IMG/VR virus record: IMGVR_UViG_3300042691_027063
Location: 1-64,000 of that record
Source of the DNA: a virus
Reading direction: 5' to 3' (one strand)
DNA length: 64,000 nucleotides
Positions 56,992 through 63,099 of the stretch are shown here, piece after piece (the first letter of the stretch is position 1; every line of letters begins with the position of its first letter). Both the position numbers and the translations under genes were made by a program. The notes below the pieces were generated by a model. The model had not been told where the DNA came from. It saw nothing but the letters and a program-made list of their open reading frames with translations, and ran no database searches.

Positions 56992-58369
56992 CGATTCGAG
57001 ATGAAACGTAGTCCATAGCAACTTTAGGGATAGATGGAGCCACCGAAGAAAGTTCCGTAATTGTCTCCATTTTCTTTGTAATAAGTTGAGCATTGTTCAC
57101 TACTCCGATAAGAAACTTACACCAGTTAATAATCTGAACACAGTTTACTGTACCCTCGTGAACTCGAATCTCAAGAGTTTGGAACTTCTTAAATGCGTGA
57201 GTGTTAATAACGCTATATCTTTCAGAATCGTTACGCTCCTGTGTTACTTTGAAAGAAGAGTTTTTATTTGGTTTACAGTATGTATTTAGCTGTCTATACT
57301 CAGGTTGAGCTTTACGCATTAGACTCATTGTGTTAAACAATGCAGCGTATGAAGTCTCTGCGTTTCGAGTTCTGTGATCGAGATGAACGTGCAATCCACA
57401 AGATCGGTTTACAAGTGCATTGATTTCCTTGTCCCGTAGAACTTTTTGGATTCGCATTAGGACATTTTCTAGCTCATCTTCCGAGACTAAAACTCGAATT
57501 TCGCAAGAGAAATAATTCGGTGCATCTACATTGATCGAACCATCATCTGTAACATTGACATACTTATGAAGGCGAGCTTCGATGAATTTCTTCTTAAGCT
57601 TGTCACGACCACCCTTAACGATACACTCAATCTCGATACCAACATATTTTTTATTTGGATCGGAAGGAACTTTGTTTTGCTCAATAAAAGTAACAAGTCC
57701 TTGCTCAAAGATTTTACCATAAACATTGGATTCAACATTGATGCCACCCAACTTACGAACCTTAACACCTTGAACTTCTTTGACTGTCTCTTTTAGAACA
57801 TTAGCTCTACGCTGTTCTGTGATAAGAGAGGCAAGGTGCATCTCTAACTCTTCTTTTTTGTCAGCTAGAGAAGTCTCAACTTCTACAACTCGCTTGAGCT
57901 TATCAACATAAAACTTTGTAGTTGCTGGATTTAGAGCAGATGAGATGGCGAGTTCAATTTTCTCAATCTCAGCAGCGTTCGCCTTCATTGTCCGACCATT
58001 TGGCTTATACTTTAGAGCCAAACGCTCACGCTTTTGACGAAGAAGTGAAAGCTCTGTTTGCAATTGACTCACATCAATCTTATCTTCAATCTTTCGATAA
58101 GCAATGGTTCGTTTACATACAGCAGGTTGACAATCTGCAACTCTGAGAATTGGATTTCCTTGAACCTCTGGAACATTGAGAACTTCTACCTCAATGATTT
58201 CACCATGATAGCTATGCTTATCAGTTCTAAGAACTTTGAAAAGCCAATCACGCATAATACCAACATAACCTAGCTGACCGAAATGACCATCTAGTTTGAA
58301 ATTTTCAGCGAACATAGATGGATTAAGACGGATAACAGAACCAACTTTAATTTGATTTGACATAGACAA
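56957..58369 (-). CDS. Amidoligase (COOH-NH2 ligase, glutamine-synthetase-like fold)
   Basis: 470 aa. N-terminal beta domain and a central coiled coil (LSLLRQKRERLALKYKPNGR), then the amidoligase core: 'KKYVGIEIECIVKGGRD' (G-I-E-I-E metal-binding strand), 'VTDDGSINVDAPNYFSCEIR', 'NRSCGLHVHLDHRTR' (H-x-H), 'TLEIRVHEGTVN' (E-x-R ... G-T). Joins a carboxylate to an amine using ATP. In phages these occur with GATase II and ATP-grasp genes, as here. CGGAGG SD before ATG 58369. Confidence 0.85.
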   Translation of the reverse strand: MSMSNQIKVGSVIRLNPSMFAENFKLDGHFGQLGYVGIMRDWLFKVLRTDKHSYHGEIIEVEVLNVPEVQGNPILRVADCQPAVCKRTIAYRKIEDKIDVSQLQTELSLLRQKRERLALKYKPNGRTMKANAAEIEKIELAISSALNPATTKFYVDKLKRVVEVETSLADKKEELEMHLASLITEQRRANVLKETVKEVQGVKVRKLGGINVESNVYGKIFEQGLVTFIEQNKVPSDPNKKYVGIEIECIVKGGRDKLKKKFIEARLHKYVNVTDDGSINVDAPNYFSCEIRVLVSEDELENVLMRIQKVLRDKEINALVNRSCGLHVHLDHRTRNAETSYAALFNTMSLMRKAQPEYRQLNTYCKPNKNSSFKVTQERNDSERYSVINTHAFKKFQTLEIRVHEGTVNCVQIINWCKFLIGVVNNAQLITKKMETITELSSVAPSIPKVAMDYVSSRIDENGNEEFEAA

Positions 58370-58384
58370 TACCTCCGAGTTATG

Positions 58385-58561
58385 TCAATTATTATTTACA
58401 TTTTCATTGGAGTCAATACCCCAAATTTTACCTTCATGTTCAAGTACGTTTTGCTCGAACCATTCTTTTAGTTCTTGCTCTGATTTTCTTTCGAGTTCGA
58501 GTTGAAGAAATAGATTTAATTTCCATACCTTTTTTGACTGGAACACTTTTGATTCTTCCAT
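58385..58561 (-). CDS. 58-aa ORF overlapping the 137-aa gene
   Basis: ATG 58561 (GAGG 4 nt upstream), MEESKVFQSKKVWKLNLFLQ, then 'EQELKEWFEQNVLEHEGKIW' and 'GIDSNENVNNN'. Composition is strongly protein-like. It overlaps the 3' end of 58440-58853 by 122 nt in another frame. Either a separate gene or the original C-terminus of a frameshifted gene (A6 run at 58530-58535). Confidence 0.45.
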   Translation of the reverse strand: MEESKVFQSKKVWKLNLFLQLELERKSEQELKEWFEQNVLEHEGKIWGIDSNENVNNN

Positions 58562-58853
58562 TTTTCCTCATCTCTACTGGGATTGTTATTTGATTAATAA
58601 ATTCAATACAATTGGTCGGTATGCTATGAATAGCATTTATGTTATATTTATTTGAGAAAAAAGAAGGAGTCAATCTACCTAGAGTCATAATCTCAATAGG
58701 AATATCTTCACCTTCCTCGTCATCCCAAATTTCATCTGTATAAGTATCGTTTCTTTTAATATAAAACTCAAGTTCTTTATTAGGAGAAACTCCACCATAT
58801 AACTCATCACAAGTAGACTCATCAAGTATCTGAGCTAGAGTTATTTTTTCCAT
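58440..58853 (-). CDS. Hypothetical protein with basic C-terminus
   Basis: 137 aa (MEKITLAQILDESTCDELYG ...), 'VSPNKELEFYIKRNDTYTDE', 'LTPSFFSNKYNINAIHSIPT', then a basic tail (SSTRTRKKIRARTKRMVRAK). The last 40 codons are shared in another frame with the 58-aa ORF. Overlaps the upstream gene by 32 nt. Unknown function. Confidence 0.5.
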   Translation of the reverse strand: MEKITLAQILDESTCDELYGGVSPNKELEFYIKRNDTYTDEIWDDEEGEDIPIEIMTLGRLTPSFFSNKYNINAIHSIPTNCIEFINQITIPVEMRKNGRIKSVPVKKGMEIKSISSTRTRKKIRARTKRMVRAKRT

Positions 58854-59043
58854 TTAAATCTCCAGTATAAAAAGTGAATCTATTTGGCTCATCTTCTGTT
58901 GCATTTTTTAGTTTACGTTCTTGTTTAATTGGTGTTTTTCTTCCTTCATCTTTCCAAGTATAATAGTCACTTAGTACACATCTAAATTTAAGATGTGCTC
59001 CTTTTACCCAACTTTTATCATCCTTGTATTGAGCTATCTTCAT
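58822..59043 (-). CDS. Mini-protein, IxQY family
   Basis: 73 aa (MKIAQYKDDKSWVKGAHLKF ...), 'SDYYTWKDEGRKTPIKQERK', 'NRFTFYTGDLNG'. Start I-A-Q-Y. Overlaps both neighbours by about 26-32 nt. Confidence 0.55.
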   Translation of the reverse strand: MKIAQYKDDKSWVKGAHLKFRCVLSDYYTWKDEGRKTPIKQERKLKNATEDEPNRFTFYTGDLNGKNNSSSDT

Positions 59044-59245
59044 TTTTTAACCCTTTAAGATTATACCTAAAGTCAGATTTTTCCGTATAAATGTACATAC
59101 CAGACGAGACTAACATCGTCTTTTTGCTTTCACAATTATACCAAGTTCCTTTTTTGTGATCTTTATTTATAACAATCACATTAAATCCTAAATGCGATTG
59201 CCAAATATATTTTCCGTCGATCGGAGTTTGATCGAAGTAAATCAT
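59018..59245 (-). CDS. Mini-protein, FDQ type
   Basis: 75 aa (MIYFDQTPIDGKYIWQSHLG ...), 'NVIVINKDHKKGTWYNCESK', 'MYIYTEKSDFRYNLKGLKNE'. AGGAGG SD at the end of repeat element C. Confidence 0.55.
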   Translation of the reverse strand: MIYFDQTPIDGKYIWQSHLGFNVIVINKDHKKGTWYNCESKKTMLVSSGMYIYTEKSDFRYNLKGLKNEDSSIQG

Positions 59246-59254
59246 AATCCTCCT

Positions 59255-59343
59255 AAATAGTGACGAGCCGTCACCTCACAACTACTTTCCTGTCATCCAA
59301 CAACAGAGGTCAGTAACCTTACGAGTTAGGTATGTGACACCTA
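59255..59343 (-). repeat. Repeat RNA element, copy C
   Basis: - strand GTGTCACATACC (59327-59338), 45-nt insert with a CTGT/ACAG hairpin, AGTTGTGAGGT (59270-59280), then a perfect GTGACG-GCT-CGTCAC hairpin just before the AGGAGG of the 59245 gene. Fills the 108-nt gap between two genes. Confidence 0.6.
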
Positions 59344-59353
59344 GCATTTTATA

Positions 59354-59617
59354 TTAGGCTTTCAGCTTCTCAGTAGAAAGCTTGTCCGCATTTTCATTAA
59401 TAAAATCGGCTAACTCAGGAGCCGAAAAAAGATCAGCTAACTTTTGAGCTTGATTAACATACAAGCTAACTGGAAATCTTGAGTTCAATCCGTAGATAAG
59501 AAGGTTCCCTTTATCACCTACCTTAACAGTCAATCCTCCGATTCTCTTAGTTGGAATCAAAGCCTTCATTTCCTTGAGCTTTGCTTCTAGTGCCTTGATT
59601 TCTTCTTTAGTTGTCAT
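59354..59617 (-). CDS. Hypothetical protein with KEE coiled coil
   Basis: 87 aa from ATG 59617 (AGGAG SD). 'MTTKEEIKALEAKLKEMKAL' coiled coil; 'IGGLTVKVGDKGNLLIYGLN' followed by 'SRFPVSLYVNQAQKLADLF' is a compact domain common in phages. Unknown. Confidence 0.6.
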   Translation of the reverse strand: MTTKEEIKALEAKLKEMKALIPTKRIGGLTVKVGDKGNLLIYGLNSRFPVSLYVNQAQKLADLFSAPELADFINENADKLSTEKLKA

Positions 59618-59822
59618 TTTCTTTCTCCTTTTTTTCAAAGCGAAATCTGCTTTGATTGTATTGATTAACAAATAAATAGTTATCTATTCCATTCGGACAA
59701 TTAACTTTCTCAAATAGGTTAGTTCTATATTTAGAATTAACGTCTATACAAACAAATAGCAACGAAGATTTTTCATCTGCCCATCCATCTGGTATCCTCT
59801 GTTTTAAAATCATGTGATTCAT
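59607..59822 (-). CDS. Mini-protein, ILKQ type
   Basis: 71 aa from ATG 59822 (GAGG SD), MNHMILKQRIPDGWADEKSS, 'CIDVNSKYRTNLFEKVNCPN'. A second ATG at 59813 would start MILKQ, like the family. Overlaps the upstream gene by 50 nt. Confidence 0.5.
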   Translation of the reverse strand: MNHMILKQRIPDGWADEKSSLLFVCIDVNSKYRTNLFEKVNCPNGIDNYLFVNQYNQSRFRFEKKEKENDN

Positions 59823-60003
59823 TTTTACCTCTAGTTGAAGCAATAAAATCTGTTAAGTAGCTTCTTGAGTCTCTATAACCATTTTTATTAAATATCCCCC
59901 AAGGTCTTGAACAAAAAGATTTATCCTTTTCATCAAAATCAAAGCCAAAGTTATAATTAGCATTAGCGTCGTTTCTAGTTCCGAATTGGTATATTTTAAA
60001 CAT
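59773..60003 (-). CDS. Mini-protein, IxQF family
   Basis: 76 aa from ATG 60003 (MFKIYQFGTRNDANANYNFG), 'SYLTDFIASTRGKNESHDFK'. K-I-Y-Q-F start. 1 nt after a 21-aa membrane ORF. Confidence 0.55.
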   Translation of the reverse strand: MFKIYQFGTRNDANANYNFGFDFDEKDKSFCSRPWGIFNKNGYRDSRSYLTDFIASTRGKNESHDFKTEDTRWMGR

Positions 60004-60004
60004 A

Positions 60005-60070
60005 TTATATCTCACTTAATATCACTAACCCTATGTAAAATAAAACACAGTAACCCAATAACTCGATCAT
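60005..60070 (-). CDS. 21-aa membrane mini-protein
   Basis: ATG 60070 overlaps the upstream TGA; 'MIELLGYCVLFYIGLVILSE' is one hydrophobic helix. Low certainty. Confidence 0.3.
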   Translation of the reverse strand: MIELLGYCVLFYIGLVILSEI

Positions 60071-60309
60071 TGAATCTTCCAATTGAGACAGTCTGTCAAG
60101 CTATAATCATAACCTCGCCAGTTACCACCTCTTTGAATCATGTTTAGTTCGCTCATAGTTTTAAGTAATTGTCTTACTTTAGTTTCAGACAATCCGCTTC
60201 TAACTACAAGTCCAGACAATGTTAGAGTCCGATACTTTTTGAGCGTATGATAGAGAAGAAACATGGAAGCACCATAGTTTCTAGCCATCTCTAACTCTAA
60301 ATCATTCAT
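60067..60309 (-). CDS. Winged-helix DNA-binding protein
   Basis: 80 aa from ATG 60309. 'ASMFLLYHTLKKYRTLTLSG', 'LVVRSGLSETKVRQLLKTMS' and 'ELNMIQRGGNWRGYDYSL' make a complete winged helix (recognition helix SETKVRQLLKTM, wing GGNWRGYDY). Likely a transcription regulator; overlaps the upstream gene by 8 nt. Confidence 0.7.
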   Translation of the reverse strand: MNDLELEMARNYGASMFLLYHTLKKYRTLTLSGLVVRSGLSETKVRQLLKTMSELNMIQRGGNWRGYDYSLTDCLNWKIQ

Positions 60310-60538
60310 ACCATGCACCTTGGTAAGTAAAGCCTAAATTTTTCTGCAAGTTACGCAACATTTTTTGCTGCTGTGGAGAAAGTTCAGGCTTTGTATAAAC
60401 TTTCTCAGGTTGATTGTAAATAGCCTTTAAGCTAGCATCATAGCCCGCTTTGTTGCTATTTTTACCCAAGTCCTTTGCATTTTTTGAATTCAATTTTTCA
60501 GGTGGCTTAGGGAAGATTTTCTTTCTTGATTTTGCCAT
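60302..60538 (-). CDS. Hypothetical basic protein
   Basis: 78 aa (MAKSRKKIFPKPPEKLNSKN ...), Lys/Pro/Asn-rich, 'LSPQQQKMLRNLQKNLGFTY'. No family recognised. Confidence 0.5.
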   Translation of the reverse strand: MAKSRKKIFPKPPEKLNSKNAKDLGKNSNKAGYDASLKAIYNQPEKVYTKPELSPQQQKMLRNLQKNLGFTYQGAWYE

Positions 60539-60541
60539 AAC

Positions 60542-60715
60542 CTACTCCTTAATTATAGCATCTTCCTTGATGCAAAATTGACCATTCGTGGTCTTGATTA
60601 ATACACCACCAGCTTGGAAACATTTAGAATCCACCTTAAGCGTTTTGTATACAAAAAAGCCGAGAATAAAAACGAAAAGCATAGACAAAACTACTATGCC
60701 GATTCTATTAATCAT
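60542..60715 (-). CDS. 57-aa membrane-anchored protein
   Basis: ATG 60715 (overlap with the upstream stop). 'IGIVVLSMLFVFILGFFVYK' membrane anchor, then a small extracytoplasmic domain with two cysteines (SKCFQAGGVLIKTTNGQFCI). Unknown. Confidence 0.5.
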   Translation of the reverse strand: MINRIGIVVLSMLFVFILGFFVYKTLKVDSKCFQAGGVLIKTTNGQFCIKEDAIIKE

Positions 60716-60885
60716 TGTTTTTCCTCAACCATATAGTTAAGTAATAGCTCGTCACACTTCTTAAGTTCAGAAATATATGCCTGAGTAAGAAGCCAATCAC
60801 GCTCAGAATATATCTGAATCTTTGTCTCAAGTAAAGAGATATGTTCTACTAGTTTTTCTTTTGGCATTGTTTCTATATATAACAT
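60712..60885 (-). CDS. 57-aa helical protein
   Basis: ATG 60885 (GGAGG SD), MLYIETMPKEKLVEHISLLE, 'SERDWLLTQAYISELKKCDE'. ATGA-coupled to the next gene. Unknown. Confidence 0.5.
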   Translation of the reverse strand: MLYIETMPKEKLVEHISLLETKIQIYSERDWLLTQAYISELKKCDELLLNYMVEEKQ

Positions 60886-60903
60886 AGATACCTCCAGTAT
60901 TAT

Positions 60904-61443
60904 TTACCAAGACACCATTCCTGAACTTGAAACAGCAAAGTTGCATTTAGTTCCGTCTGTAGTTCTATAATTTCCAGCAGATAATAAACCTAAGAATCTA
61001 TTAGAACCTGATTCAAAATAAGCAAGAACCTTACCATCTCCAGTCTTTAAAAGAACTTCATCAAAACCTGCGGAATTGCCACAAGGATCGATAATCTCTG
61101 TAATAGTTTTACCTTCTAATGCAGAAAGTTGCAACAATAAATTTGCTGTCTGTGTTTCTAACTCTAAAATTTCAAGCCTTATATCTTTAATAGCAGTTTC
61201 AAAAGCGGTATGTCCTTGAAAAACCATGTCTTCTAATTCAATAAGTTCTGATGATAAAGTAATCATCTCTTCTTTATTTTTGGAAATAGAATCTTTGATT
61301 GACGCAACTTGCTCCTCTAGTTTTTTAATCCTAACATCTTGCTTTTTTATTTTTTCATCATAGTCAGCACCGATCATTTTTCTTACGTTATTTCCACAGG
61401 ATACAAGAGATAACATAAAGAAAACAATAAATATATTTTTCAT
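60904..61443 (-). CDS. Coiled-coil lipoprotein
   Basis: 179 aa. Lipobox LVSC in 'MKNIFIVFFMLSLVSCGNNV', coiled coil (res 30-110), then a globular C-terminus 'CGNSAGFDEVLLKTGDGKVL' with 'AYFESGSNRFLGLLSAGNYR' and 'TTDGTKCNFAVSSSG'. Outer-membrane or periplasm-anchored phage protein, possibly for exclusion of other phages. No function proven. Confidence 0.65.
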   Translation of the reverse strand: MKNIFIVFFMLSLVSCGNNVRKMIGADYDEKIKKQDVRIKKLEEQVASIKDSISKNKEEMITLSSELIELEDMVFQGHTAFETAIKDIRLEILELETQTANLLLQLSALEGKTITEIIDPCGNSAGFDEVLLKTGDGKVLAYFESGSNRFLGLLSAGNYRTTDGTKCNFAVSSSGMVSW

Positions 61444-61568
61444 TTAATACCTTTTGCTAAAATAGTACCAACTTCTGATCTACCTTTATTATAATTTGTA
61501 ACATTAAACATTGTAGCTAATAGAAAAAACATAGACACTGGAACAAGCCAGAAAAATAGAGCTTTCAT
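61440..61568 (-). CDS. 42-aa membrane protein
   Basis: ATG 61568, ATGA-coupled to the lipoprotein. 'MKALFFWLVPVSMFFLLATM' then 'NYNKGRSEVGTILAKGIK'. Its AAGGAG SD lies in a TTGTCT/AGACAA hairpin, and a 10-bp CTCCTGAGCT/AGCTTGGGAG hairpin precedes it. Confidence 0.5.
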   Translation of the reverse strand: MKALFFWLVPVSMFFLLATMFNVTNYNKGRSEVGTILAKGIK

Positions 61569-61725
61569 TTTGTCTCCTTAAAAGACAAGCTCCCAAGCTA
61601 TTAAGCTCAGGAGCCTAGAGGTAGGGTATAAACAATTGATTTCATTTAGGTCGGCTTGACATAGCCATGACATCAATCGTTTGACAATATAAATTTTGAA
61701 GGTTTGCCTTTATTTACCTACAATT

Positions 61726-61893
61726 TCACGCTATGCGAGCGGCTAATTCTTTCTTAGCTAAGTATCTAGTCTTTGCTTCTAATCCAATATAATCATAAAA
61801 TCTAGGCTTATTATTTCCTGTATAAAAAGTCCAAGCATTATAAAATTTCCACTTACCATTAACATATACAGCATAAAAGTTATATGGTCTCAT
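61726..61893 (-). CDS. Small aromatic protein controlled by a hammerhead leader
   Basis: 55 aa from ATG 61893 (MRPYNFYAVYVNGKWKFYNA), then 'YDYIGLEAKTRYLAKKELAA'. The upstream in-frame extension to 61983 is the ribozyme itself and is rejected. Its SD AGGA (61900-61903) is part of ribozyme stem III. Unknown function. Confidence 0.6.
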   Translation of the reverse strand: MRPYNFYAVYVNGKWKFYNAWTFYTGNNKPRFYDYIGLEAKTRYLAKKELAARIA

Positions 61894-61898
61894 TTTAT

Positions 61899-61951
61899 TT
61901 CCTTTTCGTTCTTTTGAACTCATCAGGTAAGACATACATCTTACGAAGGAA
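61899..61951 (-). ncRNA. Hammerhead ribozyme, type III (downstream copy)
   Basis: Read on the - strand: UUCCU-U-C (61951-61945), stem I GUAAGA / UCUUAC with a 6-nt loop, core CUGAUGA, stem II GUUC-AAAA-GAAC, core GAAA (61907-61904), stem III AGGAA (61903-61899) pairing with UUCCU. All conserved hammerhead core positions are present. Predicted cleavage lies between C 61945 and G 61944. Open stem III, hence type III. The stem III strand includes the SD of the 61893 gene. Confidence 0.88.
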
Positions 61952-62254
61952 GGGGAGATTTTTGCCTCCCCGCTTCTAACCAATACCCTTCATTCCCATG
62001 TCAGGTATCAGTCCTAGTGATATTAGCCGTTTATTTGTGGTTCACACCTTATTAGCTAAATCACGCCCAAGAAAAAGAATAGTTTAGCCTGATCTTTTTC
62101 CGGTGAACATAGGTAGCCTCTCAGCTCGTCTTGTTGCGCAAGGACGCTCTTCTACCTACTGCCAACTATTTGTTGGACTTTCTTTTGATTATTTTTGCTG
62201 CATCCGTACAGCCTAATTAGTTTTTTAGACTCATCAGGTAAGGCTCCACCTTAC
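61945..62254 (-). ncRNA. 310-nt RNA bracketed by two hammerhead cleavage sites
   Basis: The interval between the two predicted cuts has no ORF above 10 codons on the - strand. It is rich in pairing: GGTAG/CTACC closing a GTCCTTG-CGCAA-CAAGAC hairpin (near 62120-62150), a GTTCAC/GTGTGAAC pairing, and GGGGAG/CTCCCC (61952-61971). The excised piece would carry 5'-OH and 2',3'-cyclic-phosphate ends. Function unknown. Confidence 0.55.
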
Positions 62255-62278
62255 GACGGCTGTTTAGCCGTTTCGTCT
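62227..62278 (-). ncRNA. Hammerhead ribozyme, type II (upstream copy)
   Basis: On the - strand: AGAC (62278-62275), GAAA (62274-62271), stem III CGGCU-AAAC-AGCCG, then UC with cleavage after C 62255, stem I GUAAGG / CCUUAC with 5-nt loop, CUGAUGA, and GUCU (62230-62227) pairing back to AGAC. Complete core, stem II open, hence type II. It begins 20 nt after the 62298 gene stop. Stem I and flanks closely resemble the downstream copy. Confidence 0.88.
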
Positions 62279-62297
62279 TGTTTCTATTTTACACCCA

Positions 62298-62570
62298 CTA
62301 CACTTTTTTTACAAGCACAATTTTAGCAGATTCTTTTTCTTTTTTTGCTTTTCTTACTTGCTCCCGCAAATAATCAAGCCGTGCTCGCTCATTAGACTTC
62401 ATGTAATGTCCATTGTCAATGAGTCTTTTTTCATTTGTCACTACTCTACCCCATTGAGAGTGTAAGTTAGCGCCAGCTTTAATACAGCTCTTTGTTTTTT
62501 CTGCATTTTTAGCTGCCTTAAGCTGCGCTTCAATCTTTTTTTGAAGCAGCATCTCTTCTCTAGTCATCAT
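62298..62570 (-). CDS. Basic helical protein, first leftward gene
   Basis: 90 aa from ATG 62570 (GAGG 6 nt upstream). 'MMTREEMLLQKKIEAQLKAA', 'NLHSQWGRVVTNEKRLIDNG', 'ARLDYLREQVRKAKKEKESA'. Highly charged helices. Position next to the divergence region suggests very early expression; a host-takeover or DNA-binding role is possible. Confidence 0.55.
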   Translation of the reverse strand: MMTREEMLLQKKIEAQLKAAKNAEKTKSCIKAGANLHSQWGRVVTNEKRLIDNGHYMKSNERARLDYLREQVRKAKKEKESAKIVLVKKV

Positions 62571-62588
62571 ACTGCACCTCGTTTTATT

Positions 62589-62651
62589 TTACAAGCGAAA
62601 TAATTCAGCACCTACAATAAACACCAAACAAACAACACAAAAAGCAACCAT
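62589..62651 (-). CDS. 20-aa membrane mini-ORF
   Basis: ATG 62651 with GGGAG 8 nt upstream; 'MVAFCVVCLVFIVGAELFRL' is one hydrophobic helix. May be a leader peptide of the first leftward gene. Confidence 0.3.
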   Translation of the reverse strand: MVAFCVVCLVFIVGAELFRL

Positions 62652-62724
62652 CTTAAAACTCCCGATTGAAGCTTGTCGTTATTGACTCGCTTCGTTCGCT
62701 TCGTTAAAACCATCTTACCAAAAC

Positions 62725-63063
62725 CCGAATTCAATTGCACCAAAAAAATAAAGCTCACTCAAAAAAACTGCAAAATTTCCACTTGTTTCAATAACTTACG
62801 AGGCATCTCTAAAGATAAAAAATACTGCGTATATTCTATGGGTCTATGTGAATTCAATAACTTAAGAAAGCCCACTATATCTAACCATATATATAAGGAT
62901 AGACCTATGTAAATTCAATAGCTTAAGCATGGATCTATATAATATCAACTAGATAGCATCTGGATGTATGTAAATTCAATAGGTTAGGTTAAGTGTCTAG
63001 GATGATGTATGTGAATTCAATAGGTTAGTGTGAGAGAGGTATAGGATGTATGTAAAATCAACT
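62725..63063. repeat. Iteron array 1 (TATGTrAATTCAATA family)
   Basis: Seven imperfect copies, best seen at 62845-62859, 62906-62920, 62967-62981 and 63008-63022, with weaker ones around 62788, 62945 and 63058; an extra half site lies at 62725. TCAA-to-TCAA spacings are 66, 62, 29, 31, 41, 41 bp. On the - strand each reads as TTGAAT..., and two copies have a TATA-like box 17-18 nt on, so they could be tandem early promoters rather than, or as well as, protein-binding iterons. Confidence 0.6.
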
Positions 63064-63099
63064 ACTTAGCTCTGTTTCCTAACTCTCCTATCCGTTGCT

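Noticed and set aside
58383-58388. TTGACA just before the amidoligase gene
   Set aside because: A -10 box at the right distance would fall in coding sequence and is not TATA-like. The TTGACT 28 nt upstream has a weak AATAAT at 17 nt but is not strong enough to list.
61894-61983. N-terminal extension of the 61726 gene
   Set aside because: This stretch is the hammerhead ribozyme; the SD supports ATG 61893.
62673-62912. 79-codon ORF on + strand
   Set aside because: Falls in the iteron region, low-complexity reading of repeats, no SD.
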